A stretch of 64,000 nucleotides of DNA from CAVQJU01 sp963755195. Its GTDB lineage: Bacteria; Acidobacteriota; Vicinamibacteria; Vicinamibacterales; CAVVIG01. The notes below the pieces were generated by a model that saw nothing but the letters and a program-made list of their open reading frames with translations, was not told the origin of the DNA and ran no database searches. The stretch is taken from the NCBI GenBank assembly GCA_963755195.1, contig CAVWIZ010000008.1, positions 248,001-312,000 on the forward strand. Direction: 5' to 3'. This document shows positions 34,405-46,377 of the stretch, in pieces (the first letter of the stretch is position 1; every line of letters begins with the position of its first letter). The position numbers and the translations under genes are program-made.

Positions 34405-35487
34405 TCAACCTCGCGCCATATTACCGGCACCCACGGCACTCCCCTCGCGTCCCCGCATCCGTCGCGCCAGCCGATCGCGCGCGGCCTTCCGCAGGTTGAT
34501 CACCTGCTGACGGGTCACGCCAAGACGTTCGGCAATCCGGACATCATCGAGCGGGAGCGTGGGCCAGATCGCCGCCAGCTCGGGTGCCGGCATCTCGAGG
34601 GTCGCCGCGATGGCGCGAATGCCAGCCACGCCGGTCGAGGGCAATAGCGTGAGCGCCCCACCCCCCTGAGGATCGCGCAGATTCAGCAGCAGCGCGACGC
34701 GCTGGCGGACCGGAAGCTGACAGACTTCTTCCCACAAACGGCGCACGGACTCTCTGTCCACCAGCTCGGTTTCCGCGGACGGCGCAGGATCGGCGAGCCA
34801 CTCAATACGGCTGGCCTTGGCTTCGACTCCGGCCCCTCCGGATGGGACGTCGCGGATGTTCAGCATTTCGGCGACGGCACTGGTGAGATCGCCGAGCTCG
34901 ACCGGTCCTCCGGCTGTCTTGAAGACGGCCAGAGCCGCGGCCACCTCGGGGACGGCCTCTCCGAGCCGGGAACCGGAGAATGACGAAACCGCGTCTGCCA
35001 CGCGCGTGGAGACGCTGGGCGCCGCGTCGCGTCCGTCCCAGGCTTTCAGTCCACACAGTCGTTGGGCCGATGTCGATTCCCACATCGCGAACCGCCGATC
35101 GTGGGACATGAGATACCGCAGGCGATTCGTGAGCCGTGTGCGCTCGGGGTGGCGCTGGCGAAGGAGGGCATGGCATCCGTGGAACGCCGCGACCGCGACA
35201 TACGCGCGAAAGTCGCGAATGGGACTGGAGTCGAATCCGCTCGCGAGATCCCGGAGGCGGGTCAGGACCTGCGCGAGAACGGCCCCCTCGACATCCTCGG
35301 CGTCCTCGCGGGGCAGATCGGTCCGGCCCCGGCCCGTCAGCTCGCGCCGGACGACGGCGCGAATGATCGGTCGCGCCTCATCCTCGAGCAGCGCCCCCAG
35401 GAACTCCTGACTCGCCGGCGGCGGTTGGAGCAGCGGCCTGAGCAATCCGTCGATCTGCCCGGCTTCGGGCAATGCATCCGCAGGCAC
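34405..35487 (-). CDS. Sigma-70-like (ECF-related) RNA polymerase sigma factor
   Basis: 360 residues from a GTG (MPADALPEAGQIDGLLRPLL). A region-2-like helical block (DAEDVEGAVLAQVLTRLRDL, FRAYVAVAAFHGCHALLRQR) is followed by a long insertion and a C-terminal region-4-like helix-turn-helix (DDVRIAERLGVTRQQVINLR-KAARDRLARRM). The insertion with SAVAEMLNIRDVPSGG and ALLLNLRDP resembles larger acidobacterial ECF members. It would direct transcription of its own operon (sigma, anti-sigma, lipoprotein) and perhaps of the convergent CHAT gene. It is divergent from the M16 gene across 150 bases. Confidence 0.75.
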   Translation of the reverse strand: MPADALPEAGQIDGLLRPLLQPPPASQEFLGALLEDEARPIIRAVVRRELTGRGRTDLPREDAEDVEGAVLAQVLTRLRDLASGFDSSPIRDFRAYVAVAAFHGCHALLRQRHPERTRLTNRLRYLMSHDRRFAMWESTSAQRLCGLKAWDGRDAAPSVSTRVADAVSSFSGSRLGEAVPEVAAALAVFKTAGGPVELGDLTSAVAEMLNIRDVPSGGAGVEAKASRIEWLADPAPSAETELVDRESVRRLWEEVCQLPVRQRVALLLNLRDPQGGGALTLLPSTGVAGIRAIAATLEMPAPELAAIWPTLPLDDVRIAERLGVTRQQVINLRKAARDRLARRMRGREGSAVGAGNMARG

Positions 35488-35637
35488 CGCGCCACTTTAT
35501 CGCTTTCCCCTCCCGACCGATCAGCGGAATGAATCGGCGTCCCTTCGCGAAGATCTTCAGCCTCCTTCATTTCGATTGCCGATCGGGCGTCTCCTTGTAG
35601 AATCTCCGAGACTCGCACGTCACAAGGAGTGTTGAAG

Positions 35638-38400
<2,763 letters not shown>

Positions 38401-38419
38401 GGGGATCGCGGCAGGCGCG

Positions 38420-39157
38420 ATGTGGCGCTACATTCACGCCCGGACGGTGGCGCGTGTGTGGCCGCGCCTCAAGCGCCCCGTCCCCGACATCAGCCTGGCG
38501 GTCGACCGGTTTCTCCGCCGAACCATCGAGGCACGCGAGCGTTTCTCGGTGCTGCAGGTGGGCGCTTACGACGGCATCTCGAATGATCCGCTTCACGATC
38601 TGATTCAGGCCTACCCGCACCTCCACGCGGTTCTACTGGAGCCGCAGGCCGAACCGTACGCGGCCCTTCAGGCGCGGTGGGAGGGTTGTGCCCGCGTCGT
38701 GCCCCTTCAGAAAGCGCTCGCCGACGCGTGCGGAGAGCGCTCTCTGTACGTGCTCAGAGAATCAGACCGGCACTTGCATCCGTTCGCTGGACAGATTGCG
38801 TCGTTCTCGCGGGCACACGTCGAATTCGAGTGCGCCCGATACATCTGGCGGCCGTCCCGCGACGTGATCACATCGATCGCCGTTCCCACGATCGACTGGC
38901 CTACGCTCGTCGAGCAGCACGGCCCGTTCGATTACGTGACGATCGACGTCGAGGGCTACGACGGCGAAGTGCTCCGACAGATGGATTTCACGAAGACCCC
39001 GCCAGAAATCATCCGTTACGAGTACCGCCACCTGACCGCCGACGCGCAGCAACGCGCGGCACAGCGTCTCGAGCGGGCGGGCTACGTCCTCAGGAGGATT
39101 GACAAGGCGGACACGCTGGCGATCCGATCCCGACTCTCGCCAGCGTTTTCGGAGTAG
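38420..39157 (+). CDS. FkbM-family methyltransferase
   Basis: 245 residues (MWRYIHARTVARVWPRLKRP). SAM-binding motifs: FSVLQVGAYDGISNDPLHD near residue 42, LEPQAEPYAAL, and the family-defining FDYVTIDVEGYDGEVLRQMD followed by PPEIIRYEYRHLT. FkbM enzymes O-methylate sugars or polyketides; here the target could be a surface glycan, but no glycan genes flank it. About 105 bases of its 3' end, plus a short internal block, recur at 40749-40895 beyond the PEGA gene. Confidence 0.9.
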   Translation: MWRYIHARTVARVWPRLKRPVPDISLAVDRFLRRTIEARERFSVLQVGAYDGISNDPLHDLIQAYPHLHAVLLEPQAEPYAALQARWEGCARVVPLQKALADACGERSLYVLRESDRHLHPFAGQIASFSRAHVEFECARYIWRPSRDVITSIAVPTIDWPTLVEQHGPFDYVTIDVEGYDGEVLRQMDFTKTPPEIIRYEYRHLTADAQQRAAQRLERAGYVLRRIDKADTLAIRSRLSPAFSE

Positions 39158-39576
39158 GCGATCGCCAGCCGTCCCGAAAACTCGCATCAAGCGGCGTGCC
39201 GATCCGCTGGCGTCTCATCACGGATGTGTACCTGCCGCTTTTCCGGCACCAGCGAACCTTTTCGCGCGGGGATTTCCCCACGACAGCGCGAGAATCTCCC
39301 CTTCGCAAGTTGGGCCGTGCATGAGACATCACGCTCCTCATCGTACGCTGTTGCTGCGGTCGATGCCGGCGCCCGCCCAGGCGCCGGCCGAGCGTCTGTC
39401 TGACACTGGGCGCGAGCGACGGGCTTTCGGCAGGTCTGGCGGCCTTCTCACCGGAAGCGGATAACTTCCCCACGCGCCGCAGAATCTCGCGCGCCACAGT
39501 CGTTTCAAGGCCGTCGCGTGCGATGAGATCCGTGGCATCGGGCTTGCGGCGTGATCGATCGAACGAGGTCACTGCC
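39158..39576. other. Intergenic region, nothing recognised
   Basis: 419 bases between the FkbM and PEGA genes. It contains a GC-rich hairpin (GCCGGCGCC-CGCCCA-GGCGCCGGC near 39366-39390). No frame, promoter or RNA could be supported. Confidence 0.5.
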
Positions 39577-40578
39577 ATGAAACAACCACGACTGACCGCG
39601 GTGCTCATCGCCCTGCTCGCCGGCGCGAGCGGCTACGGGCTCTACGAGGCCGGCGCCTCGCAGCGCAGCCGTCCTCCGAATAGCCCCCCACCGCAGACAG
39701 CTCAACCACGCCAACCAGCACCCCCGCCGCAGACCGCGCAGCCGCGGCAATCGACGCCGCCGGCTCAGGCAGGCAACCCACAGGAGGCGGCACCGCCGCG
39801 AACGGCGCCACCGCAGCAGCCGAGCGAAGGCCGGAAGCGGCCGCCAGGTACTCCGCCCTCCGGCCAGGCCGAACGGCGCCCCCCCTCATCGGGACCGGAA
39901 CACGGTGGTCATCCGGACCACGGCGTCGTTGTTCGCCATCCGGTGTACGGCTGGGGCGGCTGGTACGGCTACCCTTGGTATCCGTACCCATATCCGCCTT
40001 GGGGCTATCCGCTGCCGCCGGAGTTCATTGCCGCGGATTGGATGACGTCGAACATCAAGCTCGACGTGTCACCGAAGGATGCGGGGCTCTATGTGGACGG
40101 CTACTACGCCGGCATCGTCGGCGACTTCGGCGGATTCTTCCGCCAGCTCACGCTTCCGGTGGGACCACATCACGTGGAGATTCGGAAGGACGGATACTAC
40201 ACGCTCGTTCTCGATGTGAATCTGCAGCCGGGCCAGACGATCACATACAAGCGGACAATGGAGCCGGTCCGTCCGACTGATGTCACGCCAGAGGAACCTC
40301 CCGTCGTGTCCGAGGGCCTTGCCGGCGATCCGGAAGCGTTCCTCCAGACTCCTGGAACTGTGCGCTTCGACGTGACACCGAAGAACGCCGAGGTTTACGC
40401 CGACGGGTACTACGCGGGTATCGCCGACGACTTCCGCGGGAACGCGCAGCATCTGATCCTCACGCCGGGGCCGCATCATATCGAGCTGCGTGCCGAAGGC
40501 TACGGGACGCTGGAATTCGACGTGGACATCCAGCCCGGGCAGGCCGTGGACTATCGAAACAGCCTGCAGCGGAAGTAG
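39577..40578 (+). CDS. Tandem PEGA-domain protein with Pro/Gln-rich linker
   Basis: 333 residues from MKQPRLTAVLIALLAGASGY (signal or anchor). A long linker (about 30-105) repeats PPPQTAQPRQ-type units, then a Gly/Tyr/Trp/Pro segment (YGWGGWYGYPWYPYPYPPWG). Two PEGA repeats follow: IKLDVSPKDAGLYVDGYYAG ... PVGPHHVEIRKDGYYTLVLD and VRFDVTPKNAEVYADGYYAG ... TPGPHHIELRAEGYGTLEFD. PEGA domains are surface beta-structures of S-layer-like or envelope proteins. The protein is probably anchored at the envelope. The gene is bracketed by FkbM gene and FkbM remnant. Confidence 0.85.
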   Translation: MKQPRLTAVLIALLAGASGYGLYEAGASQRSRPPNSPPPQTAQPRQPAPPPQTAQPRQSTPPAQAGNPQEAAPPRTAPPQQPSEGRKRPPGTPPSGQAERRPPSSGPEHGGHPDHGVVVRHPVYGWGGWYGYPWYPYPYPPWGYPLPPEFIAADWMTSNIKLDVSPKDAGLYVDGYYAGIVGDFGGFFRQLTLPVGPHHVEIRKDGYYTLVLDVNLQPGQTITYKRTMEPVRPTDVTPEEPPVVSEGLAGDPEAFLQTPGTVRFDVTPKNAEVYADGYYAGIADDFRGNAQHLILTPGPHHIELRAEGYGTLEFDVDIQPGQAVDYRNSLQRK

Positions 40579-40748
40579 GAGGCGGGCGCGGCTACCGTGA
40601 AGTCGCTGATGGCGAGTCTCTCGACGGCGCCCTTGTGGCCAGCGTATCGGCTTTGCTCCCCCTCATGGCCTTCGGCGTCGATGGAGACGCTGAACTTGGG
40701 CGATTTCCATTGCATCGCGATGACGCCAAGGACGACCACGACCCAGAC

Positions 40749-40895
40749 CACGACCTGATCCAGATCTACCCGCACCCCCGCGCGGTCCTGCTCGCGGCAC
40801 AGCGTCTCGAGCAGGCGGGCTACGTCCTCAGGAGAATCGACAAGGCGGACACGCTGGCGATCCGATCCGGACTCTCGCCGGCGTTTTCGGTGTAG
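40749..40895 (+). pseudogene. FkbM methyltransferase remnant (internal deletion)
   Basis: Reads HDLIQIYPHPRAVLL and then jumps to AAQRLEQAGYVLRRIDKADT-LAIRSGLSPAFSV, matching residues of the gene at 38420-39157 before and after a large gap. The nucleotide match over the last 105 bases is near identical (for example GACAAGGCGGACACGCTGGC). The frame is open from 40635 but its first 38 codons do not resemble FkbM. The gene-free stretch 40579-40935 contains nothing else recognised. Confidence 0.75.
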
Positions 40896-40935
40896 GCGAT
40901 ATACTCACGCACGACATGCTCCATCGGCCATCGAA

Positions 40936-42201
40936 ATGAACGAGGCGGAAGAGCGCCGTCTCTTCGCGAAGATCGCCTGGCGTCTGCTGCCGGTCCTGAT
41001 TCTCGCCTACGTCTTCAACTACCTCGATCGCAACAACATCGGCTTCGCCGCGCTGACGATGAACCGGGAGATCGGGTTGACGGCCACCCAGTTCGGGCGC
41101 GGCGCGGGCATCCTGTTTCTCGGCTACTGCCTCCTCGAAGTGCCGAGCAACATGATTCTGTACCGCGTCGGCGCGCGAAAATGGATCGCGCGGATCATGA
41201 TCAGTTGGGGGCTCGTCTCGGCCGCCACGGTCTTTGTCACCGGCCCGCTCAGCTTCTACCTGCTCCGCTTCCTGCTCGGCGCCGCCGAAGCGGGATTCTT
41301 TCCCGGCGTGGCGTTCTACCTCGGACACTGGTTTCCGGCTGAATACCGTACGCGCGTGATCGCGTGGTTCATGGTCGCGATCCCGATCTCGTCGGTGGTC
41401 GGCGGCGCGCTCTCCGGCGCCCTGCTGCAGATGGACGGCATCTGGGGCCTGGCCGGGTGGAAATGGCTGTTCATCCTGGAAGGGCTGCCGGTGGTATTCC
41501 TGGGGTTCGTGGTGCTGAAGACCATGACCGAGCGGCCGGAGGATGCGACGTGGCTCACCGAGCGCGAGCGCCAGTTCGTGCGCGACCGCGTCGCGAGTGA
41601 GAAGCGCCAGCGGGAAGTTCGCCGCCTCGGGCCGGCGCTCAGAGACCCGCGCGTGCTCATCCTCGGCGGGGTTCAGTTCGGGTTTCTCGTGGGCTCGTAC
41701 GGCGTCGGCATCTTTCTGCCGCAGATCTTCAAGGCAGGCAACCTGTCGGATCTGGAGGTGGGATTCCTGAGCAGCGGGTCGTACGTGCTGGCATCGATCG
41801 GGATGGTGACATGGGCCGGCCACGTCGATCGGGGCGGCAACAAGGTGACGAATCTCATGCTGGCATGTCTGCTATCGGCGATCGGACTCGTGGGCGCCGT
41901 CTTCGCGACGAACTTCTGGGTGTCGTTTGGATGGCTGACGCTCTCGCTCGTCGGGATCAACGCCGCGCGCGGCATCTTCTTCACCATTCCGATGCGGTTC
42001 CTGACGGGCCTGGCCCTGGCCGGCGGCCTGGCGTTCATCAACTCGATTGGCACGTCCGGCGGGTTCGTGGGGCCGTACATCTTCGGCTGGCTGACCGACG
42101 AGACGGGTTCGTTCACGGCCGGGCTGGCCGCGATGTCGGTGTTTCTGATCGCGGCGGCCGCGCTGGCGGCCTCGCTCAAGTTCTTCGTGACTGAGGAATG
42201 A
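40936..42201 (+). CDS. MFS transporter, anion:cation symporter (ACS) type
   Basis: 421 residues (MNEAEERRLFAKIAWRLLPV). Twelve hydrophobic segments; the TM1 motif YVFNYLDRNNIGFAALTMNR and the TM4 region LLGAAEAGFFPGVAFYLGHW mark the ACS group (phthalate, tartrate, hexuronate or tricarballylate uptake). The mid loop carries TERPEDATWLTERERQFVRD, typical of the family. Beside two MmgE/PrpD genes it may import a tricarboxylate or dicarboxylate (inference). Its 3' end overlaps the convergent MmgE/PrpD gene by 26 bases. Confidence 0.92.
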   Translation: MNEAEERRLFAKIAWRLLPVLILAYVFNYLDRNNIGFAALTMNREIGLTATQFGRGAGILFLGYCLLEVPSNMILYRVGARKWIARIMISWGLVSAATVFVTGPLSFYLLRFLLGAAEAGFFPGVAFYLGHWFPAEYRTRVIAWFMVAIPISSVVGGALSGALLQMDGIWGLAGWKWLFILEGLPVVFLGFVVLKTMTERPEDATWLTERERQFVRDRVASEKRQREVRRLGPALRDPRVLILGGVQFGFLVGSYGVGIFLPQIFKAGNLSDLEVGFLSSGSYVLASIGMVTWAGHVDRGGNKVTNLMLACLLSAIGLVGAVFATNFWVSFGWLTLSLVGINAARGIFFTIPMRFLTGLALAGGLAFINSIGTSGGFVGPYIFGWLTDETGSFTAGLAAMSVFLIAAAALAASLKFFVTEE

Positions 42202-43547
42202 CACGCGCCGCCGCCGGCACCGCGGCATCCACGAGCTCGCGGACATCGTCGAGCTCGTCGATTCGCCAGCAGAGGCTGAGGAGCGATTCGACGTCGGCGG
42301 CCGGCAACGCGAGCGTGGCCTGGTCGCGGAACTTGTCGTCCAGTTGCCGGTCCGAGAGCGGCCGTCCGAGATTGCCGAGCGATTGTTCGACAAACCGGCT
42401 CAGGATCCGCCCGTCGGCGAGCTCGACCTCGATGCGGGCCTGGTCTTCGGTGATCGACTCGTCGCCGACCGCGGTCGTGCGTTCGCGGACGCGCTTGACT
42501 GTGCGGATCGTTGACCGCCTCGTCGGTGTATTCCTGAATGCCGGCCTTCCCGCGCACCAGACCGACCGCGGCGCCGTGATAGACCGAGAACTTTCCCTGC
42601 AGGCCTCGCGTGATGTTCTGCTGATTGCAGAGGTCCATCACGAGCGGCGCCACACGCAGCCGCACGGCCTTGATACTGTCTGGCGCCGGCCGGTGCTCGT
42701 CGTGAAGCTGAATGGCGCCGTCGATCGTCGGATGATTGACGATGCCGCACGGGAACGGCTTGTACGTGTTCGCGCGCAGATCGAAATCGACGCCGAGCCG
42801 CGCCGTGATCTTCGACAAATCGAACGTGGCCGCCTGCACCGCGGCGAACCCGCGCGCTCCCTCGATGCCGTGCTCCCCGGCCGTGAACCCCTGCTTCGCG
42901 AGCAACGCCGCAACGTAGCCGTTCTGCGCGGATCGACCGGGGTGGAATGCCTTGCCCATCGACCCGAACATCTCGCGCAGGCCGGCGGCCTGAGTCGCCG
43001 CCAGGCCGATCGCCCACACCATCTCCTGGACCGACAGACCGAGGAGGCGCCCAATCGCCGTCGCCGCGCCAAACACGCCGGCCGTTCCGGTGATGTGCCA
43101 TCCCACGTCGTAGTGCGCCGGGTAGACGGCATTCGCCACGCGCGATTCGGCCTCGAAGCCCAGGATGAAGGCCAGCATGAAGTCGCGGCCGCGCACCGGA
43201 TTGGCGCTCGCGTACGCCATCAACGCCGATGCCACGGGCGAGGTGGGATGGCTGTAGTTTTTCGGCGTCGTGTCGTCGTAGTCGTTCACGTGCGAGCTGA
43301 TGCCGTTCATGAGCGACGCGTGCAGCGGATCGAGCCGGTCGGCTCGCCCAAGAATGCTGGCGGTAGGCGCGCCCGAATAGGGCCCAAGCGTCCGAATGGC
43401 GATGTCCACGGCGGGATGGAAGCTCCCCCCGACGGCGCACCCGACGTAGTTCACGATCGCCCGTCTCGCCTCATGACGCACATCGTCGGGAATGTCCTCG
43501 AGGCGGCTCGTCGTGACGTACGATGCTAGGGCTTTTGTCTCTGACAT
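42176..43547 (-). CDS. MmgE/PrpD-family protein 1, frameshifted
   Basis: Starts MSETKALASYVTTSRLEDIP. Family blocks: ARRAIVNYVGCAVGGS, HASLMNGISSHVNDYDDT, HPTSPVASALMAYA, YDVGWHITGTAGVFGAATAI, GSMGKAFHPGRSAQNGYVAA and YKPFPCGIVNHPTIDGAIQL. A frame break near 42513 shifts the C-terminus to KRVRERTTAVGDESITEDQA, ELADGRILSRFVEQSLGN and ESLLSLCWRIDELDDVREL; the stop is 42176. Rebuilt length is about 457 residues. The family includes 2-methylcitrate dehydratase and cis-aconitate decarboxylase. It is divergent from the second copy, with a repeat between them. Confidence 0.88.
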
Positions 43548-43564
43548 GACCCGCGATTCTATCA

Positions 43565-43605
43565 GGTGACCCGGTGACCCCGGTGACCCCGGTAACCAAT
43601 GACCG
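43565..43605. repeat. GGTGACCC(C) direct repeats reaching the MmgE/PrpD 2 start
   Basis: Three units GGTGACCC, GGTGACCCC, GGTGACCCC, then a degenerate GGTAACCA and ATGACCG. The start codon of the plus-strand gene (43599) lies in the last degenerate unit. Confidence 0.75.
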
Positions 43606-44981
43606 AACCGCTCTCGACTGAACTGGGCGCGTGGGCCTCCCGCGTGACGTTCGACGATCTGCCGGATGACGTCGTCGAATCGACGAAGCTGCGGATTCTC
43701 GACGTCATCGGTCTGGCGCTGGCCGGCGCCGACACGCCCTTCGGCCGATCGACGCGTGCCGCGGCCGTGGCGATGTCGCCGCCGGGTCCGTGCCGCATAT
43801 TCGGCGCGGGCGAAAAAGTGGGGGTGACGACGGCGGCGTTCGCGAACGGGGCGTGCGCACAGGCGCTCGAGTACGACGACACGCACAACGAATCGATCGT
43901 GCACATGAGCAGTCCCTCGGTCGCGTCCGCTCTGGCGATTTCCGAAATCGTGCCGGTCTCGGGGCGAGATCTCGTCGCGGCCATTGCCGTGGGCAGCGAG
44001 ATTTCCTGCCGCGTCGGCAGCGTCGCGCCGGGGCAATTCCACCGGCGGGGTTTTCATCCGACAGGACTCTTCTCACCGTTCGGCGTGGCGTATCTGGCTG
44101 GCCGATTGCTCGGCCTCGACGCGGAGGCGATGGCGCGCGCGGCCGGCATCTGCGGCAGTTTCGCCGCCGGGATCCTGGAGTGCTGGGTGGACGGGACGCA
44201 GCCGAAATTCCTGCACCCGGGGTGGGCGGCGCAGAGCGGAATCGTCGCGGCGTTTCTGGCGCGCGAGGGGATGACCGGACCGGCGCAGGTGCTCGAAGGA
44301 CGCTTCGGTCTGTTCGCGTCGCACCTTCAGGACAAGGACGTCGCGCGCGACTTCGATCGCGTCGCCGGCGGCCTTGGCACGAAGTGGGACAGCAGGAATT
44401 CATCGCTCAAGCCGTTCCCCGCCGCGCACGTCATCCATCCCTACATCGACGCGCTGTTGCGGCTCCGCTCGCAGCACGCCATCGCCCCGTCCGACGTCGA
44501 GCGCATCGACTGTCCGGTGGCGGCGTTCATCGTGCCGATTGTCTGCGAGCCGACCGCGGAGAAGTTCGCGCCGGCGTCGGATTCGCACGGCCGCGTGAGC
44601 CTGCAGTACAGCCTGGCCGAAGCGCTCTTCGCAGGCGCCCTCGGCAAGAGCGCCTATGCGCCGGACAGCCTGCACAACCCGGAGATTCTCGCCCTCGCGC
44701 GCCGCGTGCGCTATCACGTGGACCCGGATTTTCCAGGTCCCGGCCGATTCAAGGGCGCCGTCCAGGTGACGCTCAAGGACGGCCGCTCGTTCTCCGAGAT
44801 TGAGGAATACAACCGCGGCTCCGCCGAACACCCGATGACGTACCGCGAAATCCGCGACAAGTTCGACGAGAACGCGAGCAGCTTTCTCCCACCGGCCAAC
44901 CGTGACCGTCTCGCGGAGCAGATCCGGGAGATCGAGCGCCTGCCGGACGCGAGCACGCTGGTCGGTCTGGCGATCGCGTAG
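43599..44981 (+). CDS. MmgE/PrpD-family protein 2
   Basis: 460 residues (MTEPLSTELGAWASRVTFDD). The family pattern is complete in one frame: STKLRILDVIGLALAGADTP, FANGACAQALEYDDTHNESI, SSPSVASALAISE, GFHPTGLFSPFGVAYLAGRL, GTQPKFLHPGWAAQSGIVAA and SLKPFPAAHVIHPYIDALL, ending with AEALFAGALG and VQVTLKDGRSFSE. The all-helical domain and the lid domain are both present. Reaction is probably dehydration or decarboxylation of a 2-methylcitrate- or aconitate-like acid; sequence does not settle it. No other propionate-cycle genes are nearby. Confidence 0.93.
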   Translation: MTEPLSTELGAWASRVTFDDLPDDVVESTKLRILDVIGLALAGADTPFGRSTRAAAVAMSPPGPCRIFGAGEKVGVTTAAFANGACAQALEYDDTHNESIVHMSSPSVASALAISEIVPVSGRDLVAAIAVGSEISCRVGSVAPGQFHRRGFHPTGLFSPFGVAYLAGRLLGLDAEAMARAAGICGSFAAGILECWVDGTQPKFLHPGWAAQSGIVAAFLAREGMTGPAQVLEGRFGLFASHLQDKDVARDFDRVAGGLGTKWDSRNSSLKPFPAAHVIHPYIDALLRLRSQHAIAPSDVERIDCPVAAFIVPIVCEPTAEKFAPASDSHGRVSLQYSLAEALFAGALGKSAYAPDSLHNPEILALARRVRYHVDPDFPGPGRFKGAVQVTLKDGRSFSEIEEYNRGSAEHPMTYREIRDKFDENASSFLPPANRDRLAEQIREIERLPDASTLVGLAIA

Positions 44982-45007
44982 GCGCGTGGAACGGCGGGGG
45001 TCACGCG

Positions 45008-45400
45008 TCAATTGAACTTGTCGAGCGCCTGCTGGATCAGATCTGAAGCCTTCTCCTTCGCCTCATAGCCCATCCCCTGTTGGGCGAATACCCTGGGGTT
45101 GTTGTTGAGCTCTTCGACCTGCTTCCGGAGTTGAGGATCACGGGTTGCCACGGCCAGATACGCAGCGCCCGCGAACAATCGCCAGTTCTTGTCGCCCCTC
45201 AACGTCTTCATCCGCTCGGCGGCAAGCTGCTTGATGGCGGCGTGTGAACGCGGCGAGAGTGTCTGTCTGATCGTCGGAGACTCCAGCATTTGTTCAAGGG
45301 CGTCCATCGATTTGAGGACCTTCCCTGCAGCGTGGTCGATATCCCCGTTGCTCGCACGACGGACGAGCGCCGGTACGGCAAGGTCGCCGAAATTCACCAC
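45008..45400 (-). pseudogene. C-terminal remnant of a hypothetical helical protein
   Basis: 130 residues from a GTG (MVNFGDLAVPALVRRASNGD), helix-rich (TIRQTLSPRSHAAIKQLAAE, KEKASDLIQQALDKFN). The opening FGDLAVPALV is typical of the interior, not the start, of HEAT-like proteins, and the sequence changes character at about 45395 where a plus-strand Fic fragment begins. I infer a 5' truncation at a recombination junction; a short real gene is possible. Confidence 0.5.
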
Positions 45401-45568
45401 GCCCGCCTGATGGCGGATCTTCTCGTCATGAGCCTCGGCGGAGAGCGGCTTTCGTGGGGAAGCGCCAATTTGCAGGATGCCGGTGAGGTGCGTCGGCGCT
45501 ACATCGCCGCCCTACAGGCCGCCGACAGCCACGATGTGGGCGCGCTGCTGGCGTTCGCGCGTTCATAG
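45395..45568 (+). pseudogene. C-terminal remnant of a Fic/mobile-mystery-B-type protein
   Basis: Reads HARLMADLLVMSLGGERLSW, GSANLQDAGEVRRRYIAALQ and AADSHDVGALLAFARS. This matches the segment right after the Fic core motif (H-X-F-X2-G-N-G-R-X-A-R) in mobile mystery protein B, here entered one residue into the AR that closes the motif. The catalytic motif itself is missing, so it is dead. Confidence 0.6.
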
Positions 45569-45612
45569 ATTCCGATCGCACTGCTGCTCGCCACCAGCAT
45601 GGTGATCATCAT

Positions 45613-46377
45613 CTAATCTTCCGTCGGCCGTTCGACGTGATCGATGACGAGCACCTCGACGGGACCGCGTGTTGATTCGAGCTTCAACCCCAGTTGCTCC
45701 TGCACGGCCGTGAAAATCGACGGCTGGTCGGTGGCCGTCTGATCCGGCGACCATTCGAGTTCGATGTCGAAGCGGCCCGTGAGCCCGGTTCGATCGACCA
45801 CGACGCGGTCGGTGGCGAGTGCCATCAACTGCATCAGCACCTCGTTCGTGATCGCCGTGCCTGTGACGCGGCCCGGCCCGCCCTTGAAGCCGCACCTCGC
45901 CGCCTCTTTCGCGCACTCGACTGACGAGGGAGCAAACTTTGGCCCGAGCGGGCCGTCGGCCTTCGCCCGCACGAGCGCATAGATTGGTAGTTGCCGTATC
46001 TCGACGTGCGTACGAAGCTTGAAACGATCCTCGAGGAGCGATTGCAGCAGTGGCCTCGTGGCCACGACCGTGGCGTCGATCGGCAGGGCCGCCCCGTCCC
46101 CCGCTGTCGCGTTGATGTCGTAGCGTTCGGACTCGAGCCAGCCGGGCGCGCCGACAATCTGCGATGGCCGGAGCGGACCCTGGAAGGTGGCATAGGCGCC
46201 CGCGATCAACCAGAACACCGGCGCGTTGACGGCACGAAAGCGTCCGCCAGGGTCGACGCGCATTGTCGCGTTTGAGTCTTTCGATAGGTTCGGTTTGACA
46301 GTGGCGACTTCAAACGCCGGCTTGGGCGCGGCCTGTTGGCCGAGAATCAGCATGAGCGCTATCGCAGCGTGTCGCAT
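45613..46377 (-). CDS. TIGR03435-type secreted soil protein
   Basis: 254 residues with a leader (MRHAAIALMLILGQQAAPKP). Family hallmarks: FEVATVKPNLSKDSNATMRV-DPGGRF, LIAGAYATFQ, QIVGAPGWLESERYDINATA, LLQSLLEDRFKLRTHVEIRQ-LPIYALVRAK and, at the C-terminus, DRTGLTGRFDIELEWSPDQ and ESTRGPVEVLVIDHVERP. This TIGR03435 family is expanded in soil Acidobacteria; its role is unknown and a link to secreted or BlaR-like sensory proteins has been proposed. The gene is monocistronic. Confidence 0.93.
   Translation of the reverse strand: MRHAAIALMLILGQQAAPKPAFEVATVKPNLSKDSNATMRVDPGGRFRAVNAPVFWLIAGAYATFQGPLRPSQIVGAPGWLESERYDINATAGDGAALPIDATVVATRPLLQSLLEDRFKLRTHVEIRQLPIYALVRAKADGPLGPKFAPSSVECAKEAARCGFKGGPGRVTGTAITNEVLMQLMALATDRVVVDRTGLTGRFDIELEWSPDQTATDQPSIFTAVQEQLGLKLESTRGPVEVLVIDHVERPTED

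Noticed and set aside
41673..44057. Single 794-codon minus frame read as one large protein
   Set aside because: Only 43547-42513 resembles MmgE/PrpD; the rest is out of frame or antisense to the MFS and second MmgE/PrpD genes.
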